Shown: positions 33,197-41,214 of the stretch, in pieces
How positions within the stretch are numbered: the stretch's first letter is position 1
Layout of the letters: each line of letters begins with the position of its first letter
DNA from: Clostridiales bacterium
GTDB lineage: Bacteria; Bacillota_A; Clostridia; Oscillospirales; Oscillospiraceae
Direction: 5' to 3'
Length of the DNA: 64,000 bases
Assembly: GCA_004553625.1 (NCBI GenBank)
Contig: SFKX01000003.1
Coordinates: 62,001 to 126,000 of the forward strand
Made by a program: the position numbers and the translations under genes
The notes under the pieces: generated by a model
What the model was told of the DNA's origin: nothing
Seen by the model: the letters and a program-made list of their open reading frames with translations, nothing else
Database searches by the model: none

Positions 33197-33946
33197 GTGG
33201 ATGAGGACATGAGGATAAGAAAGGTCTCTGCCTCGGAGCAGGTCTGCGAGGCGATCCAGGCGCAGATAAGCTCCGGGGTCTGGAAGGTTGGGGACAAGCT
33301 CCCCTCAGAGAGCGAGCTCGCCGCCAAATTCGGCGTCAACCGCCTGACCGTCCGCATGGCGCTGCAAAAGCTCAACGCCCTCGGCATCGTCGAAACGCGC
33401 ACCGGCAGCGGCACCTTTGTCATCGAGTTTGACTTCGAGAGCTACCTCAAAACCGCCTCCCGCTTCTACGAGCAGAGCGGCATGATGCAAAACGTAACGG
33501 AGTTCCGCAACCACATCGAGATAGAATGCGCGCGCCTTGCCATAGAGCGGGCCACGGAAGAGGACCTCGCAGAGCTGGAACGGCTCGCGCTCAAGCACAG
33601 GGAGGCCTGGGCAGATACGGAGGGCCTGACTCACGAGGAGTGGTGCAAGCGCGTCGCGGCGGCGGATCTCGCCTTTCACGAGCATGTCTGCCGCATCTCG
33701 CACAACCCGCTCTACGCTTACGCCTTTGCTGTGGCGCGGGAGCCCATACACCAGTACATGCTCTTCTGCCTTTCCAAGTGGATGCCAGAGCTGGTGCGCA
33801 GCTTCCGTCTGGACAAGCACCGGGACATACACTACTGCATATACGAGGCCATCAAGGCCAAGGACTTCGCCGCCTGCCAGAGCGACTACGCCGCCATGAT
33901 AGAATCCTACACGCGCGTCAACTGGTCGATGCCCGAGGTTGGATAG
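33197..33946 (+). CDS. GntR family transcriptional regulator, FadR subfamily
   Basis: 249 residues. The winged helix is at about 12-75: KLPSESELAAKFGVNRLTVR is the GntR helix-turn-helix, and VETRTGSGTFV is the wing. The C-terminal FCD-type domain has the spaced acidic and histidine residues of the metal/ligand site (FRNHIE, AADLAFHEHVCRISHNP, DKHRDIHYCIYEAI). Regulators of this subgroup sense carboxylic acids or amino acid derivatives. Its divergent position suggests control of iorAB, but this is inference. GTG at 33197 follows AAAGGAGGG by seven bases. Confidence 0.88.
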   Translation: MDEDMRIRKVSASEQVCEAIQAQISSGVWKVGDKLPSESELAAKFGVNRLTVRMALQKLNALGIVETRTGSGTFVIEFDFESYLKTASRFYEQSGMMQNVTEFRNHIEIECARLAIERATEEDLAELERLALKHREAWADTEGLTHEEWCKRVAAADLAFHEHVCRISHNPLYAYAFAVAREPIHQYMLFCLSKWMPELVRSFRLDKHRDIHYCIYEAIKAKDFAACQSDYAAMIESYTRVNWSMPEVG

Positions 33947-33951
33947 AATAC

Positions 33952-33986
33952 GCCCGGAGCTGCTAATTGCAGCTCCGGGCTATTTT
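33952..33986 (+). terminator. terminator after the GntR gene
   Basis: Twelve-base-pair stem GCCCGGAGCTGC / GCAGCTCCGGGC with TAATT loop, followed by TATTTTT. Confidence 0.88.
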
Positions 33987-35219
33987 TCAGCCGTCTATAA
34001 GTACGACCGCGGCGTCGTTCACGTTCGTGCCTGTGGGTCCGGTCTTTATCAGCCCGCCGCTAAGGTCCAAGGCATGGTAGGAATCGTTGGCGTCCAGCCA
34101 TTGCCGGAGAGTCCTGCCCGAGGACTCCAGCCTTGCCTTGGTCCCACCGTCCGCGAAGCCGCCGGCCGCGTCCGTTGGGCCGTCCGTCCCGTCACTGCCG
34201 AAGCTGAATACCGCCGCGCCCCGGAGTCCGGCCAGACCCTGCGCCGCAGCGAGCGCCAGCTCCTGGTTCCGGCCGCCCAGGCCCGGACCCTTTACGTGCA
34301 CCACGGTCTCACCACCAGCCACAAGGGCCAGTTTCCGGCCCCGGCCGCTCCAGTACCGGGCCATGCCTGCGAGCAGGGCGCCAGCTTCTCTCGCCTCGCA
34401 CGCCAGGCTGTCCGTCAGGACCACGGTCTCGTAGCCCAGCTGCGAGCAGGCGGCCTCCGCGGCCAGGCAGAGTTCTCCGACGCTCCCGGTCACGGCCAGC
34501 TCCGAGTTCTCCAGCAGTTTGGGCGTCTCCGTCTCAAGCAGCCGCCTGGCCAGCTCGCTCAGCTCCAGGCCGTAGCGCTCCGCGATCTCCAGGGCCTGCG
34601 CACAGGTGGATGGGTCCGCGCAGCAGGGGCCGGAGGCTATCATGTCCGCCCTGCCGCCCAGAACGTCCGAAAGGATTACCGAATACACCCGCGCTGGGCC
34701 GCACAGCTGCGCGAAGCGCCCGCCTTTCACGGCGCTCAGGCGCTTTCTTATCGTGTTGATCTCCACGATGTCCGCGCCCCGGGTCAGGAGCTGAGAGGTG
34801 ATGTCTACGAGCTCCGCCTCAGGCAGCAGCGGACACTCAAAGAGCGCGCTGCCGCCGCCCGAGAGTAGGAAGAGCACGTGGTCCTCGGCACCCAGCCTGC
34901 GCACGGCCTCCATCGCTAGGCGCGTGCCGCGAAAGCCGTTTTCGTCCGGCAGAGGATGCCCGCCCTCGCAGCAGATAAGGCCGGGGATATCGCCCATTAC
35001 GTGGCCGTATTTCGTAATGACCACGCCGCCGTCCACGCGCCCGTCCAGCGCCTCCACGGCGGTCTTGGCCATCCGCCAGGCCGCCTTGCCCGCGGCTATC
35101 AGCAGCAGCCGGCCCCCGCTGAAGTCCCGGCCCTCCAGGGCGCGCCTCACGGCCGCGTCCGGCAGGACGGCGGCTATGGAGCGTTCTGTTATATACAGCG
35201 CCTCTTCATAAAGCGTCAT
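33987..35219 (-). CDS. glycerate 2-kinase (GK-II / MOFRL family)
   Basis: 410 residues. The N-terminal DUF4147-type domain includes LLIAAGKAAWRMA and GVVITKYGH, then EGGHPLPDENG and LLSGGGSALFECP. The C-terminal MOFRL region has GRNQELALAAAQGL and SFGSDGTDGPTDAAGG, all typical of class II glycerate kinases. It phosphorylates glycerate at C2; some members were mislabelled hydroxypyruvate reductase. ATG at 35219 has GAGGTGA upstream. It lies after the hypA terminator, so it may depend on read-through or an unseen promoter. Confidence 0.9.
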   Translation of the reverse strand: MTLYEEALYITERSIAAVLPDAAVRRALEGRDFSGGRLLLIAAGKAAWRMAKTAVEALDGRVDGGVVITKYGHVMGDIPGLICCEGGHPLPDENGFRGTRLAMEAVRRLGAEDHVLFLLSGGGSALFECPLLPEAELVDITSQLLTRGADIVEINTIRKRLSAVKGGRFAQLCGPARVYSVILSDVLGGRADMIASGPCCADPSTCAQALEIAERYGLELSELARRLLETETPKLLENSELAVTGSVGELCLAAEAACSQLGYETVVLTDSLACEAREAGALLAGMARYWSGRGRKLALVAGGETVVHVKGPGLGGRNQELALAAAQGLAGLRGAAVFSFGSDGTDGPTDAAGGFADGGTKARLESSGRTLRQWLDANDSYHALDLSGGLIKTGPTGTNVNDAAVVLIDG

Positions 35220-35236
35220 ACATGTCACCTCGCTCA

Positions 35237-35264
35237 AAACGGGGCCGGAATGAGTTCCGGCCCC
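35237..35264 (-). terminator. terminator of the hypB...hypA operon
   Basis: GGGGCCGGAA / TTCCGGCCCC stem with a four-base loop, followed on the minus strand by GTTTTG, just after the hypA stop. Confidence 0.75.
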
Positions 35265-35271
35265 GCCTTTT

Positions 35272-35622
35272 CTACTCGTCCTCCGGGACGAGTATCTCCT
35301 TGATGTTGAATTCCTCGCCGCAGAGGACGTCCTTCTTGTCCGAGCCGCACTTGGGACAGCGGCCCCGGTTCGCAACGATGTTGTAGACCTGACCGCAGTC
35401 GAGGCAGATACCGTTGCCCGGCACCAGGTCTATGCGGAGCTTCGTACCCTCGAGCATAGTACGCGGCACGGCGGCGTAGTACGCCTCCTCCATATACTCC
35501 GGGACGACCAGCGAGAGCTCGCCTATCTCAAGAACGACGGTGTCTATCTTCTCTATGCCGTTTTCTTCGGCAAATTCGACGACGCTCCGTATTGCCTGGA
35601 TGGCCAAAGTCATCTCGTGCAT
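35272..35622 (-). CDS. hypA: hydrogenase nickel-incorporation protein HypA
   Basis: 116 residues, exact family size. MHEMTLAIQAI begins with the conserved M-H-E whose His2 binds nickel. CLDCGQ and CPKCGS form the structural zinc site. HypA delivers nickel with HypB to [NiFe] hydrogenase precursors. It is the last gene of an operon that begins with hypB and lies one base after the Fe-S/FAD oxidoreductase gene. No hydrogenase structural gene is in the window. Confidence 0.95.
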   Translation of the reverse strand: MHEMTLAIQAIRSVVEFAEENGIEKIDTVVLEIGELSLVVPEYMEEAYYAAVPRTMLEGTKLRIDLVPGNGICLDCGQVYNIVANRGRCPKCGSDKKDVLCGEEFNIKEILVPEDE

Positions 35623-35623
35623 A

Positions 35624-38311
35624 TCACTTTGCGGAGGGGCGGCTTATCTTGCGGACGGCGATATTCTTCACGCGCTTGGCCACGTTCTTACCGCTCTCGA
35701 GCAGGAGCTTTTCATACTTTTCGCCAGCGGCGTCGGTGACTCTCTTGAGCTTGATGGCGTCGAATTTGCACATGGTCGTGCAGATGCCGCAGCCCACGCA
35801 GGCCGCCTGGTCGACCACCGTCGCGCCGCAGCCGAGGCAGCGCTCCGTCTCCTTGAGCACCTGCTTTTCGGTGAAGGTGCCGCGCAGGTCGCGGAAGGTC
35901 TCCCTGGACTCCTTGGCACTGCCGCCCTTGGCCTTCTGCCTGGGGGCGTTGTCGTAGCTGTAGATTCTGGCGCCGGCCTTGTCGAACTCGGCGTAGTCCT
36001 TTTTCCTCCTGCCCAGCGTCAGGCTCTGGCCAGGCTGGACGAAACGGTGGATGGAGATGGCGCCCTCCTTGCCGGCCGCTATGGCGTCTATGACGAACTT
36101 GGGTCCGGTCATGACGTCGCCGCCGACGAACACGTCCGGCTGCGCGGTCTGGAAGGTCGTCGTGTCCGCTATTGCCACGCCGCCCTTGCCGGTCTCGACC
36201 TTGGAGCCCTCAAGCAGGCCGCCCCACTCGACGCTCTGACCTATGGCGGAGATGACCGTCTCGGCCTTGAGCGTCTCAAACTCGCCCTCCACAGGTACGG
36301 GCTTGCGTCTGCCTGTGGCGTCGGGCTCGCCCAGCTCCATGAGCTGCAGCTTGAGCGCCGCGGCCTTGCCGTCCTTGCCCTCTATCTGCACGGGCGCGGC
36401 GAGGAACTTGAACTTCACGCCCTCAGCCTTCGCCTCGGCGACCTCCTCCTCGTCCGCGGGCATCTCTTCCTCAGTGCGGCGGTAGACCACCGTCACGCTC
36501 TTCGCGCCGAGCCTAACCGCCGAACGCGCCACGTCTATCGCCACGTTGCCGCCGCCGATGACCGCCACGTTCTCGCCTATCGAGGGCTTGCGCGAGGAAT
36601 TGGTCCTGCGCAGGAAGTCTATGCCCGCCATGACGCCCTTGAGCTTTTCGCCCGGGACGCCGATGGGCGTGCTCTTCCACGCGCCGATGGCAACGTAGAA
36701 GGCCTCGAAGCCGTCGCGGCGCAGCTGGTCGAGCGTCACGTCCTTGCCGACCTCGACGCCGGTCTTGAACTGGACGCCCAGGTCCTTGAGTATCTCGATC
36801 TCGGCCTCGACAACGTCCTTCTCCAGCCTGAAGGAGGGGATGCCCATGGTCATCATGCCGCCGAGGGTCTTTTGCTTTTCAAACACAGTGACGGGGTAGC
36901 CCTGCAGCGCGAGGTAGTAGGCGCAGCTAAGGCCCGCCGGGCCGGCGCCTATGACAGCGATCTGGTTCGTATAGGGCTTTCCGGTCATGTTGAGCATCTT
37001 GGGCTTCACGCGGGTGGCCGGGTCCAGCTCGCGCTGGGCGAGGAACTTTTTGACCTCGTCGATAGCCACGGGCGCGTCCACGTCGCCGCGCGTGCAGGCC
37101 TCCTCGCAGAAGCGGGGGCAGACTCTGCCGCAGACCGCCGGGAAGGGGTTCTCGCGCCTTATGAGTTCCAGCGCCTCGTCAAACCTGCCCTGGGAGGCGA
37201 GCTTTATGTAGCCCTGGACGGGGATGTGCGCGGGACATTTGGTCTTGCAGGGCGCGGTACCGTCTGAGGCGACGTAGCCCCTGTTCGTGCGGTAATCCAC
37301 GTTGTAGTTCTTCTCGCCGAACCAGAGCAGCTTTTCGTGCGGCGTCTCATACTTAGGCGCGTGGGACGGAGCCGCGCAGAGCTTCTGGCCCAGCTTCAGC
37401 GCGCCGAGGTTGCAGTTTTCAACGCAGAGGCCGCAGGCCACGCACTTTTCCGTGTCCACCTCGGCGACGTAGTTAGAGCGGATGACGTCCGGGGTTTTGA
37501 AGTACTGCGCTATCCTCAGCGAGAAGCAGGAACAGCCGCAGCAGTTGCAGATAGCCGCCGCGCCATCCGGCGGGTCTAGGTTCGAAATCTCGTGGACGAG
37601 GCCGTTTTCCTCGCAGCGCTTGAGGATCTCGTAGCACTCCTCCCTGTCTATCTCCCGGCCGTGGCCCGTGCGGATGTGGTACTCCGCGGACTCGTTGAAG
37701 AAAATGCAGACGTCTTTCTCCAGGTGGCCGCAGCCCTCGCCCATGAGCCTGCGCGTCCGGCGGCAGGAACAGTCGGTGACGGCTATGGCGTAGGAGTTGT
37801 CCACTATCCTGTGTATCTCCTCATAGGTGCCGCGCCTGGAGTCGTTATGTATCGCCATCTCGACGGGTATGACGCGCATCATGCCCTGGCCGACGGGGAC
37901 GAAAGGCGCGAGCGGGGCTATGCGCTTGCGCGTGTACTCTTCAAAGCACTCGGCAATGACGGGATATTTTTCACACATCTCCTTGTTGCCGACCATCATC
38001 TCCATGATGCCCGGCACCCAGATGGGCATGTTGAACTTGTCCACGCCGTCCTTCTTCGCAAAGCGGCAGACGCCGAGCTGCGCCAGCTCGTAGAGCACCT
38101 CCGTGACCCTGTCCAGCGGCTTCTTGACCTTTTTGGCGACCTCCTCCGCGGTGACGTAGTGCCGTACGCGCAGGCCCATGGCGATCTCAGCCATCTCGTC
38201 CGTCAGCACCGGGTCCAGGATCTTGTACTCGGGGTCCGACGGCGTGACGCCCGTATAGGTGCCGCACTCGAGGCTGATCTTCGTGGCCAGCTTCAGAATA
38301 ATCGGTCTCAT
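35624..38311 (-). CDS. multi-cluster Fe-S / FAD / NAD(P) oxidoreductase (GltD/NfnB-like fusion)
   Basis: 895 residues. Residues ~40-95 look like a winged helix (VTAEEVAKKVKKPLDRVTEVLYEL). A cysteine-rich region follows (CSCRRTRRL near 180, CNCCGCSCFSL, CVACGLCVENC near 289). From ~355 it is GltD-like: CKTKCPAHIPVQ, AVCGRVCPRFCEEAC, FAD-binding IGAGPAGLSCAYYL near 449 and NAD(P)-binding IGGGNVAIDVARSAV near 584. A C-terminal ferredoxin-type part has CLGCG and CVGCGICTTMC near 837. It should move electrons between NAD(P)H and ferredoxin-like carriers. The partner is unknown; a role beside hydrogenase maturation is inference from the operon. Confidence 0.85.
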   Translation of the reverse strand: MRPIILKLATKISLECGTYTGVTPSDPEYKILDPVLTDEMAEIAMGLRVRHYVTAEEVAKKVKKPLDRVTEVLYELAQLGVCRFAKKDGVDKFNMPIWVPGIMEMMVGNKEMCEKYPVIAECFEEYTRKRIAPLAPFVPVGQGMMRVIPVEMAIHNDSRRGTYEEIHRIVDNSYAIAVTDCSCRRTRRLMGEGCGHLEKDVCIFFNESAEYHIRTGHGREIDREECYEILKRCEENGLVHEISNLDPPDGAAAICNCCGCSCFSLRIAQYFKTPDVIRSNYVAEVDTEKCVACGLCVENCNLGALKLGQKLCAAPSHAPKYETPHEKLLWFGEKNYNVDYRTNRGYVASDGTAPCKTKCPAHIPVQGYIKLASQGRFDEALELIRRENPFPAVCGRVCPRFCEEACTRGDVDAPVAIDEVKKFLAQRELDPATRVKPKMLNMTGKPYTNQIAVIGAGPAGLSCAYYLALQGYPVTVFEKQKTLGGMMTMGIPSFRLEKDVVEAEIEILKDLGVQFKTGVEVGKDVTLDQLRRDGFEAFYVAIGAWKSTPIGVPGEKLKGVMAGIDFLRRTNSSRKPSIGENVAVIGGGNVAIDVARSAVRLGAKSVTVVYRRTEEEMPADEEEVAEAKAEGVKFKFLAAPVQIEGKDGKAAALKLQLMELGEPDATGRRKPVPVEGEFETLKAETVISAIGQSVEWGGLLEGSKVETGKGGVAIADTTTFQTAQPDVFVGGDVMTGPKFVIDAIAAGKEGAISIHRFVQPGQSLTLGRRKKDYAEFDKAGARIYSYDNAPRQKAKGGSAKESRETFRDLRGTFTEKQVLKETERCLGCGATVVDQAACVGCGICTTMCKFDAIKLKRVTDAAGEKYEKLLLESGKNVAKRVKNIAVRKISRPSAK

Positions 38312-38359
38312 CTGATAGGATTCCCCCTCTTTCTTCGTTTATATAGTTTCGAACTTACT

Positions 38360-39394
38360 TCACCCTGTGAATTCAAGCGCCGCGGAGCCGCCCCACAGCG
38401 CCTGCGCCGCCTCCGCGACGGCGGCCCTGTCCCCTGCCCCCAGCGGCGAAAACGGCTCAATGCAAAGCCTGCGGCCTTTTTTCTTCCACCGTCCGGCGAC
38501 CTCGCCCCGCAGCAGCAGCGCTGGCAGCACGATGCCCGCCAGGTTGAAAATTCCGCGCAGATGTTCCGGGCGCAAAAACAGGCTCTCCCGCTTCTCGTAA
38601 CCCAGCATCAGCTGGTCAAAGCCCGCGAGGAAGATGCAGCGGGGGATGTCTCGCTCCGGCTCCTCGCCGCCGATGCGGAAGTACGTCCTGCCGCCGAGCC
38701 CCTGAGCCGTCACGGGCAACTGCGACAGGAGCTTTTTCACTTCGGCCTGGCTCGTGCCGAAGAAGTAAGCCGCGTCCTTTACCGTGGCAGGGCCGTAGAA
38801 CTCGAAGTACCGCTTCGCCAACTCGAGCTTAGCCTCTGACTCCGGCAGCGGCTCGAACGCCGGCGCGAGACAAAACTCCTTTTTCTCCCCGGCGGCGTAG
38901 TTAATAAAGCCGCGCTCGCAGAGCTGGCGCACACCGCCGCCCCAGGGGTGAAACATACTGCCCGTCTCGGCCTCCGTCATTCCCTCCGCGCGGCAGGCGG
39001 ACTTCAGCTCGTCGCGGGTCTTGGGGCCTCCGGCCAGCGCTTCAAGGACTACCTCCGTGAAGCGGCTCTGCCGCTCCGGCGTGAGCGCCCAGTCCGGGCG
39101 GGAATTCCAGAAGCTCTGCCCGCTCCACTCGTTCTTCCTGTAGTTCTCCGCGCGGATGAATAGGGGCAGGTCGCTTTCCGTAAAGACGTGGAGCGTGCCG
39201 CGCAGGGTCCAATTCTTCACCAGGCCCTCGCCGCCCCTTTCCCAGTCGGAACAGCGTACCCTCAAAGCGTGTTGGGCATAGGACATGAACTGCGCCTGTA
39301 TGCCGCAGAGCCTTCGCGCCGCTTCCAGCCTTTCCAGGGGACTTATGAGCCCGTGATTTGCTAGCCTTCGGAGCCTTATCTCCTCAAGCTCCAT
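38360..39394 (-). CDS. winged-helix DNA glycosylase-like protein (AlkZ/HTH_42 family)
   Basis: 344 residues, close to AlkZ (~370). The family motif Q-x-Q is present as Q33-A-Q35 in CGIQAQFMSY. Other conserved pieces are KNWTLRGTLHVF, where such proteins contact DNA, and DQLMLGYEKR near residue 260. AlkZ-type enzymes excise alkylated bases and unhook interstrand crosslinks. An HTH_42 label without activity would be the cautious alternative. It sits inside the hypB-hypA operon, which has no obvious functional link. Confidence 0.82.
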   Translation of the reverse strand: MELEEIRLRRLANHGLISPLERLEAARRLCGIQAQFMSYAQHALRVRCSDWERGGEGLVKNWTLRGTLHVFTESDLPLFIRAENYRKNEWSGQSFWNSRPDWALTPERQSRFTEVVLEALAGGPKTRDELKSACRAEGMTEAETGSMFHPWGGGVRQLCERGFINYAAGEKKEFCLAPAFEPLPESEAKLELAKRYFEFYGPATVKDAAYFFGTSQAEVKKLLSQLPVTAQGLGGRTYFRIGGEEPERDIPRCIFLAGFDQLMLGYEKRESLFLRPEHLRGIFNLAGIVLPALLLRGEVAGRWKKKGRRLCIEPFSPLGAGDRAAVAEAAQALWGGSAALEFTG

Positions 39395-39403
39395 CGCCGG
39401 GAC

Positions 39404-40069
39404 TCATTTCTCTTTCCAAGCCTTCACCTGGCCGCGCAGCCAGTCGGCCCATTTTTCAACGCCTTCGCCGGTCTTGGCCGAGATGGGGATTATCTCAATG
39501 TTCGGGTTCAGCTTCTTCGCACGCTCGCACATGGCCTCGAAGTCAAAGTCGAAATATGGCATGACGTCTATCTTGTTCACGATGAGGCAGTCGCAGACCG
39601 TGAACATCAGGGGGTACTTGAGGGGCTTGTCGTCCCCCTCGGGTACCGACAGGATCATCGCGCTCTTGGATGCACCCGTGTCAAACTCAGCCGGGCAGAC
39701 GAGGTTGCCGACGTTCTCGAGAATGGCTATGTCCACATCCTCCGTCCCCAGCGCCTCGAGGCCCTGGCGGGTCATATCCGCAGTAAGGTGGCACATACCG
39801 CCCGTGTGCAGCTGCACGGCCTTCGCGCCGGCGTTCTGCACCGTGTGCGCATCCACGTCCGAGTCGATATCCGCCTCCATTATGCCTATGCGCAGCTCGT
39901 CCTTCAGCGCCTCTATCGTCCGCACCAGCGTCGTCGTCTTTCCACTGCCGGGTGAGGACATGAGGTTAAGAAGGAAGAGGCCCTTATCCTTCAGCTCCGC
40001 GCGGAGGGAATCCGCCTCTCTGTTGTTGTCTGCAAATACGCTCTGCTTTATCTCGATTGTCCTGAGCAT
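39404..40069 (-). CDS. hypB: hydrogenase nickel-incorporation GTPase HypB
   Basis: 221 residues. P-loop SSPGSGKTTTLV near residue 35, EADIDSDVDAHTV, the metal-binding GGMCHLTADM (Cys-His), and NKIDV for guanine specificity. It lacks the N-terminal histidine-rich nickel-storage stretch of some HypB proteins. It is the first gene of the operon, with a clear promoter. hypC-F are not here. Confidence 0.95.
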   Translation of the reverse strand: MLRTIEIKQSVFADNNREADSLRAELKDKGLFLLNLMSSPGSGKTTTLVRTIEALKDELRIGIMEADIDSDVDAHTVQNAGAKAVQLHTGGMCHLTADMTRQGLEALGTEDVDIAILENVGNLVCPAEFDTGASKSAMILSVPEGDDKPLKYPLMFTVCDCLIVNKIDVMPYFDFDFEAMCERAKKLNPNIEIIPISAKTGEGVEKWADWLRGQVKAWKEK

Positions 40070-40153
40070 GGTTTTGCCCCTTTCGATGTTTTTAACAAAA
40101 ATTCACGGCTCAACGCCCTTGTACTGTCCGTTTCCGAACGTATTTTCGTTTAC

Positions 40154-40182
40154 AGTTTAACACACGTAAGCACCTTAGTCAA
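40154..40182 (-). promoter_or_regulatory. sigma-A promoter of the hypB operon
   Basis: Minus strand: TTGACT (40182-40177), 17-base spacer, TAAACT (40159-40154) with extended TG. The start codon is about 85 bases downstream. Confidence 0.75.
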
Positions 40183-40232
40183 ACGCCTTTTCCGGCCCTG
40201 TCCAAAAGCCCGGTTAGTCCGTAAAAACAACT

Positions 40233-40260
40233 TTGACTTATTGAAAAAACGTGGTAGAAT
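40233..40260 (+). promoter_or_regulatory. sigma-A promoter of the MoxR-VWA operon
   Basis: TTGACT (40233-40238), 16-base spacer, TAGAAT (40255-40260). Confidence 0.8.
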
Positions 40261-40296
40261 CCATTTGATAAGAGGTTTTGAAAGGGGAAATTCGAC

Positions 40297-41214
40297 TTGC
40301 TTAGTTTCCTGAGGCGCGAAGGCGTGAGCGAGGACATCGTCGCCGGGATAGAGGCCTTCCGGGCAGAGCACAGGGTCAGTCCCGAAGCAGAGCACAGGCT
40401 CACCCAAAAGCCGAGATATGAATACTACGGAAAAGAGGTCTGGGAGGCCGCGGCCACGGCGCTCCTCTGCGGGGAGAACCTGCTGCTTGTCGGTCCCAAG
40501 GCCACGGGCAAAAACGTTCTGGCCGAGTGTCTGGCCTGCGCCTTCGGGCGGCCGAGCTGGGACGTGTCTTTCTATATAAACACAGACGCCGCCTCCCTCA
40601 TAGGCACGGACACCTTCACGGGCGGCGAGGTCAGCTTCCGCCAGGGGCCCATCACGAAGTGCGCAAAGCTCGGCGGCTTCGGCATCCTGGACGAGATAAA
40701 CATGGCCAAGAACGAGTCCCTCGCCGTCCTGCATGCGACTCTGGACTTCCGCCGCGTCATCGACGTCCCGGGCTACGACAGGATAGTAATGGACGACGCA
40801 ACGCGTTTCATCGCCACGATGAACTACGGCTACGCCGGTACGCGAGAGCTCAACGAGGCCCTCGTCTCGCGCTTTGCCGTCATCGACATGCCGCCCATCA
40901 GTGCGGAAAACCTCAAAAAGCTCCTGAAGCGCGAGTACCCGACACTCCGGGACGAGTGGGCAGAGCAGTTTTCCGGCCTCTTTGAGGACATCCGCAAGAA
41001 GTGCGACAGCGCCGAGATATCCACCAAGGCGCTCGACCTGCGCGGCCTCATGAGCTCCGTGCAGCTCATGCACCGCGGCCTCACCGCAGGCGAGGCGCTG
41101 AGGCTCGGCGTCGTGAACAAGGCCTTTGACCCCTTCGAACGCAGGCTTGTGGAGGACGTCATCACGGCGCGCATCCCCTCCGCGCTCGGCCGGGCCAAGC
41201 TCTTTGACGAGTGA
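40297..41214 (+). CDS. MoxR-type AAA+ ATPase
   Basis: 305 residues. Walker A is LLVGPKATGKN near residue 66 (an A-x-G variation on GxxGxGK[ST], with Asn in place of the last Ser/Thr). Walker B is GILDEINMA near 128. The sensor region IATMNYGYAGTRELNEALVSRF is typical of the MoxR/CobS/NorQ group. These ATPases act with VWA-domain partners to insert metals or remodel enzymes. TTG start with AAAGGGGA eight bases upstream. The VWA gene overlaps its stop. Confidence 0.88.
   Translation: MLSFLRREGVSEDIVAGIEAFRAEHRVSPEAEHRLTQKPRYEYYGKEVWEAAATALLCGENLLLVGPKATGKNVLAECLACAFGRPSWDVSFYINTDAASLIGTDTFTGGEVSFRQGPITKCAKLGGFGILDEINMAKNESLAVLHATLDFRRVIDVPGYDRIVMDDATRFIATMNYGYAGTRELNEALVSRFAVIDMPPISAENLKKLLKREYPTLRDEWAEQFSGLFEDIRKKCDSAEISTKALDLRGLMSSVQLMHRGLTAGEALRLGVVNKAFDPFERRLVEDVITARIPSALGRAKLFDE

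Noticed and set aside
37575..37600. GGTTCGAAATC resembles a tRNA T-loop
   Set aside because: Lies inside the oxidoreductase coding sequence with no cloverleaf around it.
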